A model generated the notes under the pieces. The model saw only the letters and a program-made list of their open reading frames with translations, was not told where the DNA came from and did not search any database. This document shows, in pieces, positions 44,700 to 57,300 of a stretch of DNA of 64,000 nucleotides. Every line of letters starts with the position of its first letter. Position 1 is the first letter of the stretch. The DNA comes from Proales similis. Its lineage: Eukaryota; Rotifera; Eurotatoria; Ploima; Proalidae. The DNA is taken from positions 1,426,001 to 1,490,000 of the forward strand of contig JAGVRJ010000003.1 in assembly GCA_019059635.1 (NCBI GenBank), written 5' to 3'. The position numbers were made by a program, and so were the translations under genes.

Positions 44700-47661
44700 T
44701 GTCTCTTATTTTCTGGCGAGTGGAATAGGTCTATGTGCGCTAGTGGGTGTGTGTGTGTCCGAGTGTACACGTAATTGATCAGTGTTGCTAAAGTAGAAAT
44801 CTAGAGCTAATGAGAGTGACGAATTAGCGTTCCTATTTATATTAGAAAGCTGTGAGAGAGAAAAGTAGAGATGGACCGAAATATGTTTGGCGTCGATTCA
44901 AGCTGCCGTTTGGCAAGTAGAAATGAATTTCATGTGTTCCATGAATGAGACCAATCGTGAGCCTTTGTAATCGCGTGGAGTGGAAACGCCGCATTGGCGG
45001 CAATTAACACAATCCAAGTGTGAACCGGTACAGCCGTCCGTCATTGCGTCTGTCCAGAGAACGCAGACGCGCAGAATTCGTGGCTTTGATTTAACGTGAA
45101 AACGTCAATATAATTGAAAGCTGACATGTTGCAAAGCTTTATAAAGCCATACAAAGCAGCACTGGCCGCCTGGCCTGTTACCACACCAGCGATCACACCA
45201 AATTGACAAATAACCAAATTAATACCATATTAAGGCAATTAATTGGCTAAACAATGTGCCAATGTACCAGCTGAACCACGAGGCGCGACAGTGGTTAACT
45301 TTTCTTGTTTTGGCTTTATGACGCGAGGCAAAGACCACAGGAGCCGGTCGGTCGGTAGGCTAGTGGTCACAAGCTGCGCCGAGAGAATGATGAGATAAAG
45401 AGAGAACTCGATTGAGAATACCAATCAAAGCCCACAGACCGCAGCGCGATGACTCTCTGTCTTACTGGCCCAGCACAGCAATAATCTACTTAACCAATTG
45501 ACTTTTCTCGCCGGCAGCCCATTCACCTCCAACACCCACTCATACTGAGCACAATTCGATAATTGCACCTCTTACGCAACTTACGCGCCTTATCCGCAGC
45601 CAACGCGCAGCAAATATACGAAATTCTGTTGACCAGCACGGCTAATTCTGACCATACTGTGCACCAATTAAACTGCTGCACCTAATTTGACACAGCGCTC
45701 GACTGGAAGAAATGTGCATGAGAAGAAATGTTCACAAGCAAACAACAACTGAACACTCTTCTCGACTGGTCATTCGTGTTTTCATTCACTTTTAAACCTG
45801 CCAAGGCGAGCAATCCTACGCCTATTGCAAGCTGCTTTGGATTATAACTGCGAAAAGCGTGGCCTCGACCAAATCCAATCCAACCGCACGTGCTGGAGTT
45901 AGCGCAGTCGATTTATTGCGGTTGATAGGCGTCATGAGAACGTTAAATAATCTCGCCTGTTTACGCTTATGCTCCAACAGTCTCAAGGCCACTTGTTCTG
46001 TGCACTCTCTCACTGCCCCTCTTTTGGCTCTGAATACTTTTTTTTTTATTATCTGAGAACCTTGCACAGCCCTTGGCTAATCTGCTATCACAGACTTTAA
46101 AATTTATTCGCCCAGAAGCCGGACACTGCCTAGCTGTCGTCTTGGTTTTCAACAATGCCCTAAATTGTCTGTAAATTTCCCACTTTTATTGACCTTCCTG
46201 GTTTTCAATCGCCAGACAAAAAGAAGCATTCGATCATGTTGGATGCAAAGCCACATGGTTTGCGTGTTTAGAAGCAACACGTGAGCCGATCATAATAGCT
46301 AAGCGCTAAGGAATAGGCGACTTGTTCGGGACACGAATGGAGGGAACTTGAGACAACCCGTGAACAGGTTCAAATGTCTGGCCGCCAAGACCACTTTCTA
46401 TTTTATCTTGCTTGTTATCTGAACCAAAAAGATGCAAAACGCTGTCTTGTGGGAGGTGAATTGAAGTTGAGTTGATTTAGCAGGCCCGAATGGTTTCCCT
46501 TACATTTGCTATGAATTGCGTACGTTGTGCAGTCGATTCGAGCAGGTGCTATTGCACACCGTTGAAATAGCATTCAAGGCAAACAGAGAGGATTTATTTG
46601 CTCAGGTTGCGTGAGGTTCGCCACAGCGATTCGCCTCTATTCACTATTCCTTGAGGCTTTTCGAAAGCTAAAAAATTCAAGGTTTCATGTATCACCACTC
46701 TTATTTTCTTCGAATTTAATTTATTTTTGTTGCTTTCCTTCTCTTTTCGAAAAGAAGAAGATCCGAGCTCGACAGAGCAATGCGACTCGAGTAAACAATT
46801 TTTCGCATCGAGCCGGCTTATGCGGAAAATGATGCAACACATCCTTCAAGTGCCCGGCCTTTAGTGTACAAGAAGCAAATTATGCATTTTTTCAGATTTC
46901 ACAGGGCTGGCACAATTATAATTTGCACTGAATTCTAATATAATAATGAAGCACATAATGGCATGCGTTGCGCACGCCGAACAGTTTCCAAATTGCTTCA
47001 AGTCGAACAAGTTGAATGCCACCAGAGTCATGAACAAAAGCATTAATGATGCCAGTCGCGGCCTCGTTATTAAGCTCTTGCTAAGCTAATTCAATTCGGC
47101 TAGAGGATGTTTGCTTTGGCGAACATGGCCAAATTGCAATCTTGATTTTATTCAGCCAAAAAGTCATCAAATCCTTCGCTCTCCTATTCTGTTTCGTTAT
47201 TATCTCATAATTTTTCTCATGGCGTTCGTTCGTCTAATTTAATAAAATTGACATCTGAAACCAGTTTAGAAAGAGGAGCTCGAAACACAAAAAGAGAAAG
47301 AGAGCGAGTGAGTAAAGGAGGTGGAGGAGGTGGATAGCATAATTCGACGACTGACGAAGCCAAGCAACACAAGCAAACAAGCTTGCCCTGACGCCTTGAA
47401 ATCTTCCAGCAATTGTATCACTGCGTCTCTAGTTCTCTCACTCACTCGTCGCCGGCTGCTAGGTTTAAATTCTCGCAAAGCATCTCTTCATCATTCATCA
47501 TCTCTCATCATTACTTGAGTTTTCCTCTCCGTTTTACCGTCATTCGAGACCTGGACAACAGAGCAGAATAGCTGTAATCGCAAATAATATCCACTGAATT
47601 GATTCAAACTGCTAATGAGCCTGATTCGATCCGTAATTGCATTTAAAACCAATTTACCGAA
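44700..47661. other. Large intergenic region, no gene seen
   Basis: Nearly 3 kb between the divergent RRM B and SLC16 starts. A GT-rich repeat lies at about 44744-44757 just upstream of RRM B, and a GAGCGAGTGAGT/GGTGGAGGAGGTGG stretch near 47300-47333. Open frames are short and look random. It probably contains regulatory DNA for both neighbours. Confidence 0.45.
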
Positions 47662-50199
47662 ATGCGGCCAAACACAAACAGTGAACAAGATCGGCAAGAT
47701 CGCGCGGCGGCGGTTCAGTCGGCAGTCGAAAAGTCACCAAGCCGTTCCAAATTGGGCGCGAATAGCCCGACCGGCCGCAATGAGAATCTAGAAGACCCAA
47801 AGCGAACCAAACGAGTTAAACTAAACGATGAGCCCCAGTTGGCCAAGAACTCGAACAACATAATCTATTATGACGCCAGTGAGACCAATTCAACTCGATC
47901 ATCTAAAACTGGCTTCGCCTCTTTGAAACACAATCTCGTCATACTTGTGGCCTCGTTCGTGGCCTACATGCTAGCCTCGCTGCTGGCCAGCTGTTTTGGC
48001 GTCTTTTTCGAGAGCATGCAAGCCGACCTGGGCTTCAGTAAAAGTCAACTGGCCTTCATCGGAAGTTTAATCTCATCACTTCAAGACTTGTCCGGTCCGA
48101 TCTCAAGCGCGCTTACAAATCACTTTGGCTGCCGGAGCACGGCTATTTTCGGCGGCTTCATTGCCGCCATCGGCATAATATCCAGTGCGTTTGTGGAAGA
48201 GTTCTGGCACCTCTGCTTGCTAATGGGCGCTGTAAGCGGCTTTGGCTCTTCGCTGGTGCTGGTCAGCTCGGTTGTTATTGTAACTTATTATTTCGAGGAC
48301 AAGCCATCGCTCGCTGCCGGCCTTGTGATCAGCGGTGCCTCTCTGGGCCAGTCTATATTTACCATGGTGATTATCAAGCTGAACGAATACTACGGTCGTT
48401 CTGGCTGTTTCCTCATACTGGGTGGCATTTTATTAAACATAGTCGCTTGCGCGGCGCTGTTCAGGCCGATAGATGAAGACGAAGACGACGATGACGACGA
48501 TTCGGACTCGGAATCAGATTCTTCTGACGAAAGTTCAGACGAAGATGACGACCAAGGACCATTAGGGAGAAAGGATCGCATAAAGGCGCTTGAATCCGCT
48601 CCTCAGTTACTATCCGAGCCGGCGGCAACAAGCAGGCCAGCTCGACTGGCTTCGTTGGAATCACTCGAGCTTCCCAGTGAAGAAGAGATTTTCGTTGAGA
48701 AAGCTTCAAACGCCTCGATTGAACCGTTCGCGTTGAGAATTAAGTATTCGAGTGATCCGGGCTTTCTCAGCTCTGAACTGGAGAGGAGAAACAGCAGTAA
48801 TAGCGAGAAAAATCTGCGAAGCATTCGCTCTCTGTGGCAGAATGCGCTGGCACGAATCGGCTCTCAAGCGGTCTCGCTCGACGGCGCAAGATCAGTCGCG
48901 TCGGTGCCCACACCCAATCAGGCATCAACTCTCAGCCTTAAATTTTCAAGCCTTGGCAACTCGAATCCGTCGAATTTGGCGGACGAGCCGGGCAGCGGCG
49001 AATTTGTAATTGTTCAAGACCACGATGAGAATTTCAAAGGCAGCTTCGATTCAGATCAAGAGCTTTATTATCAATTTGACGAAGTAGACTCCAATCGCAG
49101 TGTTTACAATTTAACCATTCCAGACGTGACAAATCAGAACGAAACCAAGCCAGGCGATGAGCTCGAGCAGACCGATCACACACAGAATGAAGCAGTCGCA
49201 GCAGTCGATGCCAAGTCACTAAAATCGGTCTCAATACCGCTCAGGCGAATTCAAAGTCCGCGTCATCACCATCACCAGCCAACACATGGAGCGAAAGCAA
49301 AAAGCAAAAAAATACTTATTATACGCTGCAACTGTCCGAACGTAAAAAAGCCGACAGAAGACTCGAGCAAAGCAAAGGCGGCGGTCAAAATGACAAACAA
49401 GACGCGCACACGCCATGTGCACAAGACTGACTGTCCATTTTTCTATTTGAACTCTTTGAAAAAGAGCCAACAGCCGCAGCAGCTAGCCCGACCCTTTCCA
49501 CAGGGCAAGCTCGTCTATGTGCCCAATTTGTTTCAAAACTCGTACCGCGTTCCGATCGGATTTCGCAATGTTTACTACTACAAGAGTTTGCTTAATCTGA
49601 ATGTAAAGCAGCCCGTTCTCAAGCCGAACTTCACTCTGGCGTTTAAAAAGAAGGTCGCCATCGACCCCAATAATGTGTCGATGTCGTGTCCGGATTTGAA
49701 TCTAAAGCAGCTGATTGTGCTCAGCGAGTCGGGTCTCGGCGACAAAGCCAAGGGTCTCAAAATGGGAAAGTCTAAGCTTTACCCAATCAAATTGAGGACA
49801 AAAGGTTCGCTTAAAAAAGACCCGATGGATCTTATAAACTCATTGAGTGGGTCTGATTCCAAGATTCTGAACGTGGGCAGCATTGTTCTGAAAACCAAAG
49901 CTCCTCAATCGAACGATCCAAAAGCAACTGCTTTCAAAGAGAAAAAACTCGCCGACGCCATAATCATAAACGAAGACAGACTAAGGCGAACAACCAAAAA
50001 ACATCACTCGAGTCATTTGAGCGCTCTGAACGAATGTCTCCAAGATTACTCTGACTGTTTGTTGGACGACGACAATCAAAAGCAACTTCCGTCCAAGGGT
50101 GTTTTCCTCAAGAAGATGACCGAGGAGATGCACGAGCCTCATCATCATCATCATCTCCATCCAGACCATTCAGACGATGAGGGCAGTAGCAGTAGTAGT

Positions 50200-50246
<47 letters not shown>

Positions 50247-51143
50247 CAGCAGCAGCAGTGAAAGTAGCGACGACGAAATAGAAGAATTCTGCGACGAGTG
50301 TCTGGCCAAACGGCAAATGTGCAAGCTAATGGCCGACCGGGTGCCGGCCACCATGCTTCGTCCGTTGAAATTTCTCTGCTTTACGATCTACGAAAACATT
50401 CGCCTGTTCAAACTGACAAAATTCTGCATATTCGCCGTCTGCAACTTTATCCTTAGTTTGTTTTACGAGGCGCCGTTCTACTTTATAAACTCGTACATGA
50501 TCCAGAACGGCTCGAGTCAAAGCGAGGCCGGGTCTGTTACGATCGCAGTCGGAATCATCAGTGTCATTTCCTCAGGTAATTTCGCTGATTGTGACCTTCG
50601 CTACTCTATTTAATTTGGCCATAAAAAGTCATCTACGGCTACGTGGGCGATTCCAAGCGAATAAATCCGGTCTTGTTGTTCTCGTCGAGTTTGATTTTGT
50701 GCGGCCTCGGAATCTGTGTGATTCCTTCATTCATCTCGAACTTTGTAGTGACCAACATTCTAATGATTATCGTCGGCGGCCTTATTGCAGTCAGTGATGT
50801 CCTTATACCGATAATCTGCGTAAAAATAGTCGGCTACGACGACTTTGTGAGCGCCTACGGTCTCATGTTCTTCTGCCAGGGCTTGGCAAGTTTTAGCGGG
50901 CCGCCTTTGTTAGGTAAGCTTACTTTATTCTCACCGAAACGATCCATCAGCTAAATGAACCCTATCTACATTCAAGGTCTAATTGTTGACAACTTTAACT
51001 ATTCCATCAGCTTTTATATAATCGGTCTGGGCATCCTATTGAGCGGCTGCATGCTTCTTACAATTCTCTGCTACACTCGGTCGGAAAATAAACGAAAAGA
51101 CCTGGATGCGCGCCAGAAGCTGCTTCTGGCAAATCACAGCTGA
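47662..51143 (+). CDS. SLC16-like (monocarboxylate) transporter with giant loop
   Basis: Three exons (47662-50575, 50629-50913, 50977-51143) encode 1121 residues. Six hydrophobic segments span about residues 92-270 (including SCFGVFFESMQADLGFSKSQ and VVIVTYYFEDKPSLAAGLVI, typical of MCT helices 1 and 4-5), and six more follow residue about 910 (EAPFYFINSYMIQNGSSQSE, IYGYVGDSKRINP, YGLMFFCQGLASFSGPPLLG). SLC16 carriers move monocarboxylates, aromatic amino acids or related solutes; the substrate here is unknown. The cytosolic loop between helices 6 and 7 is about 620 residues instead of the usual 30-200. It holds acidic runs, two Cys/His clusters (RCNCPNVKKP; HVHKTDCPF), a HHHHHLH patch and a 25-Ser tract. 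Exon 1 contains the loop without interruption. Confidence 0.86.
50185..50259 (+). repeat. (AGC/AGT)25 polyserine repeat
   Basis: Twenty-five consecutive Ser codons, runs of AGC interrupted by AGT, lie within the SLC16-like loop and are followed by acidic ESSDDEIEE. The repeat is a likely site of length variation. Confidence 0.95.
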
Positions 51144-51277
51144 AGGCCGCAACAAAAACAAGAAGAAAATTTCGCATCGGCTCAAAGCACATTTGGCAAT
51201 AAAAAAAAAAACAGAAGAATAGCCATTTCAACAAGAGAGGCCTCTTTATTCCAATTCAATATCTGAATAAAACAATC

Positions 51278-52099
51278 CTAAAGCTTTTCTCGCAGTATTT
51301 GCGACTCAGACAACTTGTCCAATAGATTCAAATACTTGAGTGCCTTGCGCAATTCGGGCTCAATGAGCTCATGAGCGAGTTTTTCTTTCAGGGCCGCCCG
51401 CACGCACTGGCCATCGTTCATATCAACATTGGCACTTTTCAATTGGTCTAGGTCGAAAAAATCGTAGTTGAACAGAAATTCGACGACGAAATCGAAACAG
51501 TTTCGGTTGTGCTCGTTGTAATCCTGATCGAGCCATTTAGTTTCCCTTTTCTCCGCGTAAAAGTGCTCCAAGAGACCGTCCCAGCCTCTTTGGCCAGAGA
51601 CACAATACGTTTCGCTATCTTGGCGGGCTTCAGAGCCGTTGCCTTGACGTAAGCTGTCAAGCTTGGGCTCAATAAACGCTCTCATGTCGACCTGGATGCA
51701 GGAGAGCTCCAACCATCGAGGGCTATTCTTCATCAAGCCGTAACGGTCGAAATCGTATATTTGGCCCTTTGAATTGGAGACGGCGATGTGTAAATTGGGC
51801 AGCTTGCTTGAATCTAGATTGTCGGAGAACGTGCTGCTCAAAAGACTGTGATAGTCGCGATTCGACGGTTGAAGTAGCAAACTGTAGGGCACCAGCTGGT
51901 CTGGTTCAATTGAAACCAACGAAGTGGGCAAGAAGAAAGGCGGAACTCGAAACGACGAAAAGCTGAGGCAGATCGAACAACTCGGACACTTTTCAGGCAG
52001 CTTGGTGCAAATGAATCGCTCTGATCGAAGGCAGTGCTGAAAGCAAGCGATTCGTTTTCGATCCCAGCCCAAGTGACTACGTTCCATGCTCAGCTGCAT
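51278..52099 (-). CDS. MKRN2OS-like protein
   Basis: Single open frame of 273 residues from the ATG at 52099 (an in-frame ATG four codons later is also possible). Features resembling the vertebrate 'MKRN2 opposite strand' family are a CPSC pair near the N-terminus, FFLPTSLV, NLHIAVSNSKGQIYDFDRYG, and GWDGLLEHF followed by DYNEHNRNCFDFVVEFL. The role of this family is essentially unknown. No signal peptide or membrane segment is apparent. It is convergent with the SLC16-like gene (134 bp between stops) and divergent from TMEM129 (450 bp between starts). An undetected intron in the middle (about residues 150-185) is possible because that region is poorly conserved. Confidence 0.65.
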   Translation of the reverse strand: MQLSMERSHLGWDRKRIACFQHCLRSERFICTKLPEKCPSCSICLSFSSFRVPPFFLPTSLVSIEPDQLVPYSLLLQPSNRDYHSLLSSTFSDNLDSSKLPNLHIAVSNSKGQIYDFDRYGLMKNSPRWLELSCIQVDMRAFIEPKLDSLRQGNGSEARQDSETYCVSGQRGWDGLLEHFYAEKRETKWLDQDYNEHNRNCFDFVVEFLFNYDFFDLDQLKSANVDMNDGQCVRAALKEKLAHELIEPELRKALKYLNLLDKLSESQILREKL

Positions 52100-52549
52100 T
52101 GTACACTCGCGCACTAAAACGAACTTAAACGAGCCAAAGCTAATAAGATGCGATTTATGTTCAGAAAGCTAATTGCTATTTAATCCCTCAACTGGCTTGT
52201 CCTCATATCGCCATATGACCTCTCGCTCGTGAGTCAACTAGTGCCCTAACTTGCTGTTTGCATTCAAACTCAGTCGAACCACGTTGGGAGGCGTCTGGTC
52301 AACTCGGTGACTTGGATCCGTGCGCGTAATTAATTAGCTCGTGTTCAATCAAGACACACGAGTCTACTACCAATTACCAATCGGCTGCCCTCAATCACTT
52401 TTCTTTTCAGCAAAATTTGTCCAGCAAAATGTTAAATTGGTTCTCAGCTCTGTGGCCTCTGTCTACTTTGAATATTGGCATAATTGTGGCCCCCGCAGTT
52501 CGAATCGTGTCGAAATTCTGTAAAACGAATTTCAAACTAGAATCGAGTG

Positions 52550-53772
52550 ATGAACGAGACATTTATCTACAATCTGATTTATATATTGTTTGCCTTCTTC
52601 GCCGTCTATCCACCCAATGAGCTACAATTGGCAGGGCTCACGATTCCCAATCTTTTCGGCTCAATTCTGGGCAGCGAGCAGCTCTGCTTTGTGGAGCATC
52701 ACATGCTGCGAATATGCTTGACGCTATTCATCCACAGTCTCTTGCCGCTTGGCTATTATCTATTCATCGGCTTCAATCTGCCCGAATTCAACTTATTCGA
52801 ATTGACTAGTCTTAGCCTGGGCTGGAGATGGCTTCTTTATGCCTCAATTCTGATCCCGATCGGAATGGCAAGTCTAATCTATTATTGGTCGTTGGACAAT
52901 TTCGCCAATCACCCAATTAGTCGTAAGCTGCGAGCAATCAGCCCGAACGCTTTGAATTGGAAGCAAGTGGCGGGTCAGATAAACGCCGAGATGCGACGTG
53001 TGGACAAGTTTTGTACCGGCCCGATGTACAACAGAGTCTATTTGACCAGCAGTTGGCTCATTAAGGTCAACATTTACTCGCTGAACTTGTGCCACCACGA
53101 TCAGTACGAGTTCAGTTTGGTCGGGGCCACTGATCACGCTCTGACTCAAGAAGCCCAGCGGGCAGGTCTTCAACTCCTTCGCATTCTCATGAAGCCTGCG
53201 TCGAGTGAATCGTCACTCGAACAGTTTTGCATTCATCTCAACTCGCTAGAATATAAAGAATTTACCGATCGTCTTTGTCGACCGATTCGACAGGCCTGTC
53301 AGGTCGTTATAAAACAGTCCCTGCCAGACCAGTTCCTCGATGTGTTCTCAGCTTGCGTTGAAGATAACCCGCCGGTCGAGGTCAAGAGAGAGGCAAGTTG
53401 CCTTTCTTCTCCTTTCTGTCTGTTTTCTTAAAGCTAATTGAATGTACAATATCAGGACATAGAAACATGCGTCGGTTGCTTTCGAAAAGCAGCAAACGTC
53501 AAGCTTAATCGACGATGCTCTCAAAGCGACTCAAGAGCATGCGGCCGCTGCAATTGTCGACCAATGTGGTGTCTAGAATGTAAGCCATTGGCAAAATAAA
53601 AAGAGTTGTCAACTAAATAGAGCTTTAATTGTCTTAAGGTCTTGGAAAATGGTTCGCATACAGACAAGAACAGTCGCAGCCAGACACATGGCTGTCAGGA
53701 ACGGCTAGCTGTGCCACGTGCCGAGCAGTCTACTGTCTACTTGACATATGTCCGATCAGACCGGTCGATTAA
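52550..53772 (+). CDS. TMEM129: TMEM129, ER RING-type E3 ubiquitin ligase
   Basis: TMEM129 is an ER-membrane E3 ligase with an atypical cysteine-only RING, linked to Derlin-1-dependent ER-associated degradation. Three exons (52550-53392, 53456-53579, 53639-53772) encode 366 residues (human 362). Family signatures: PPNELQLAGLTIPNLFGS, HSLLPLGYYLFIGF, LIYYWSLDNFANHPISRKL, VIKQSLPDQFLDVF, and the RING CVGCFRKA, CGRCNCRPMWCLECLGKW, CATCRAVYCLLDIC. Three hydrophobic segments lie in the first 130 residues. Intron 1 (53393-53455) is GC-AG with donor GCAAGT; it is the only choice joining KRE to DIETCVGC. A decayed copy of exon 3 lies downstream at 54185-54340. Confidence 0.95.
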
Positions 53773-54184
53773 AGAATGCCAAATCGCAGACCAGAGTCTG
53801 TTTTGTGTGGAAATTCGCTAAATAAATTATACAGAAGTTCTCAATAGCACGGCCTCATTTTCCCCTTAAATTAATGTTTTAATTTCGTTCTCTATTTTAA
53901 TTTTGCCAAAGTTACCTCTAGAATTTGCCATTTTCTGATTAAAGCATCATATATTTTTGATTTTGATTTTCTCAATTTGTCGCATCTTTGAGTAATTTTA
54001 TTGTAATGAATCAATAAATTTGTCTCTGGCATCCAAAGGTACCGAAAGGCACTCGCCAAAATTCAGGCGCTCATCGACCTGTATTTGGTCGTCGAGCAAT
54101 TTTACATTTCACTAAATAAGTCGCCTTCTTACACAATTCTGTTTGCATCCTTGAGCCTATTTACTAAGAAACAAAACAACAACT

Positions 54185-54340
54185 TAAGAGGATGCGGCTC
54201 GGACAGTCTTAGTCAGACACCTATCTATATGGCGCAGCTAGCTGTGCCACTTTTCAAGCAGTCTTCTGGTTACTTGACCGATGTGCCCGATCAGACCGGT
54301 CGATTGAAGCGTGCAGATTCGCAGATCAGTTTTCGTTTTG
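54185..54340 (+). pseudogene. Decayed partial duplicate of TMEM129 last exon
   Basis: This stretch aligns with 53632-53830 (TMEM129 exon 3 plus the start of its 3' UTR). Shared blocks in the same order include GCTAGCTGTGCCAC, GCAGTCT, ACTTGAC and CGATCAGACCGGTCGATT. In the ancestral frame it reads ASCATFQAVFWLLDRCARSD against ASCATCRAVYCLLDICPIRP, so two RING cysteines became Phe and Trp, and the stop is lost. Insertions and deletions break the frame upstream. No promoter or first exons are present, so it is a dead tandem fragment. Confidence 0.8.
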
Positions 54341-54398
54341 TATTCAAATTCGTTTTATTTTTTTTAAGTTAATTTAACACATCTCGTTTCAATTCACT

Positions 54399-57300
54399 TT
54401 AGCTTGAATTGGCTGTTTCGAGTTGGCGAATTTTTGTCAATACTTCTTCAAGTTGAAATTCAAGTTGAGAGACGCGCAACTCCGCCTGCTGAGCTCTTTC
54501 TTCCGTTTCACTTTTTGAATCGATTAATTTTGCCACTTTCAGACGCCGAATGAACATCGATTCACTTACATTAATGATTTTTGCATTTGCCGAATCGTCG
54601 AGATCGAGTCGAACACATTTGACCTCAGCTCGTCTTCGTTAAAATGCTCGTCGATTCGAATGTGATCCAATGCGCGTGTTTCAGTATTCGAGTCGTCTTC
54701 GAGTGTCTCGTATGACCTTGGACGATTATCAACACCACTGTCTGCATACACCGAGTGATTGGGTGCAAATCCGTCCTGAGTGCCTTGTTTTTCCAGCTCC
54801 AGTGGCTCTTCAACATGTTCGCTTTCGTTCTCCTCAACGCTCATGGTCAGCAGCTCGTTTCTGGCCGGCATAGCGAGCTGATCTTTATCCATGTCGGGCT
54901 TTGATGAAAGCCGGTCGCCGAGACGCTTCAGATGGGCTCGATCTCCGTTTAGCTCACAGACAACCAATTTCAATGTGTAGTCCCACTCCCTCTGGTCAGC
55001 CTGAATTCACAGATATTTCAATTAAAAAGCAAAATTTAAACAAGACATGTCTATTCACTTGGAACTTGCGCAGGTGGTGAGATTCAGCCTCTGAATCGAG
55101 CTCTTGCTTGCCCGTGTCGGTCTCGTCGGCCAGCATTGCTTGTAGTTTACTTTTTCGTTCGAATTTAGAAATTATTTTAAACTTGAAATCAAAAGCTAAA
55201 CAGCTCACTCTACTAGGCTGACAGTCGCGTCGGAGATCAAAGCACTCAATTCGTTTGACTCTTCTTCTAATTGTTTTATTGAGCGCCGTTGCTGCCTTAT
55301 CAGGGCTTTTGCCTCTGCGCTCATGCCTCGAGGATCGGCTGCCATCGACAACAATGCTTGTACCATCCACTCGAGCATTTTTCGATACTGAACTCCGCAC
55401 TTTTTTTATTTCAAACGATAGGATGCGATTTGGCGTTTGTTGGCAATAAAGCAACTGAACATAACCAACCTGTTCAAGGAGAAATGCATTTTGACTTTCA
55501 ATGTAATGAGCAAATGATTTGTGCCATTTAAGAAGTTCGTTGATCAGATCGTCACTTTCAATCGACCTTGAACAGGCTTGTTGAGGCAAATTTCGGTTTA
55601 AATCATCTTGAGGAAACCAGTGGGAAACCTTTGTTTCTGTTGAATCACATCGACGCCCTCTTTTTTCTCAGCCGTTTCCCGGTCATATAAGCCTATTCGA
55701 CCGAGAGCTGCTTGAAGACACGTTGACCATTCGTCGAATGATTGGAAAAACGACTCCCAGTCTGAGCTTGTTATCGAACGTCCACTTCTCGTTCCGATCG
55801 CGTGATTCAGCTTTTGTATCCAGAGATCGAGCTGCGCCAAGATCTCGGCAAGCCTTCTAGACAAGCCGTTATCGCCACTCGCCCGAATTCTGTATTGTTC
55901 GTGTAGCTGTCTAGCGTTCTTTGATGTCCATTTTAGAAAAGAGTTTTTAAACCAAGAGCCTCAGATCGAGTAGTTTTACCTTGTCAATCAACTGCCATTT
56001 CTCTCTCAATTCGGCACATTTTGACCCGTGGTCCTGGTGACGGCCAATCAGACGCTCACTTGCTTGGTGCAGTTGGTAAAGCGAGCGTTCGGCTCTTTTT
56101 AGCTTTTCCTCAACATTCAACAATGCCTCGCCTAAACTCAACATTAGAACAAAGATCCACGATTGTCTAATGCAAAGCGAGTCAAGTACCCGACAGCTTA
56201 TCGTTCTCAGCATTGATCGGCTCATGCACGCTTTTCAATTTGATAAGCAGTTCGGCCAGAGTTTGCTCCTTCATTTCAATCAGTCGGCCTTCTTTGTCAC
56301 TAAATTTTGGAAAAATTTTCGCAAATGTGCTTTTGAGAACAACGGCTCTGTTTAGTTACAAAATGCGATTGTGAGTAAGCTCTTGCTTGAATGCAACCAG
56401 ACGATCTATGGCCAGATTGAGCTGAGCGTTGAGCTCTGCTTCTTTTGACTTCACCTCGGCGATCACGTCCGAGATCATGTTTTGCCATGTGTCACTCAGA
56501 CGCTGCATAGTTGCCACACATTTCAAATCTTTGTCATTTAACTTGACTGCAAACTGACGGGCAGCAGACGACCAAGAGTCTTGGGCCAAGTTCAACCGTT
56601 TACAGGTGTTGAGCGAATTTTCATGAGTAACCTAGAACAAAGCGATATTCTCTCCGATTTTGGGCGAATTCTGATCCATTCAAAGCAACCTTGAACGCAA
56701 TTGACTGAGCTGCTCCGACCCAGAGCTCTCGTTCGTAGATGAGCGTTTGAATCGTTTGTTCGAGTCGCTTTCGTTGAAGCTCATAGAGCTGGTGGTACTC
56801 TTCGACCAAAAGGGCGTTCTTCTGAGCTTCGCTAAGCGCCTCTTTTAGCTAGTATTCGCACTTGGAGTCAAGAAAGTTGCGAAAGATTGACTGAAAAGTC
56901 TTACGTCTCTTTGATAGCCATCGGCTTCAACCGTTAGCTTGCTGTCTTTTTCCTTAATTGCGTTCAGCTCGCTGCAAAGTTGAAAAATTCATCAAGTTGC
57001 AAAATCGCAAAAATGTCTTATTCAAGTACCGAGTCAGGGCTTTGATCGCGGACTGAAACTGGACGAGATTTTCCATCAAGCGACGGTCGAGAGTTCGCTG
57101 AGCGAGCACTTCTTCTTGCAGGCTTTTCAGGGAAATAGTGGCTTAAAAGAGAAAATGATTCGATTCGCCGCTTCTAACCTTCTTATCTCACGAGGCACAC
57201 GAGAGAGAAGATTGGCGTAGCGCTCTCTCAGTCGGGAGAGTATCTCTCCTCTTTCCTTGCATTCAACGGTGACCTGTGCACAAACAAAATTGCTCAAGTT

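Noticed and set aside
44700-47661. Hidden gene or tRNA in the largest intergenic gap
   Set aside because: Only short random open frames, and no tRNA-like A/B boxes with matching arms could be found by eye.
50185-50259. Tandem repeats as CRISPR or mobile element
   Set aside because: It is a simple trinucleotide repeat in coding sequence without spacers, terminal repeats or transposase nearby.
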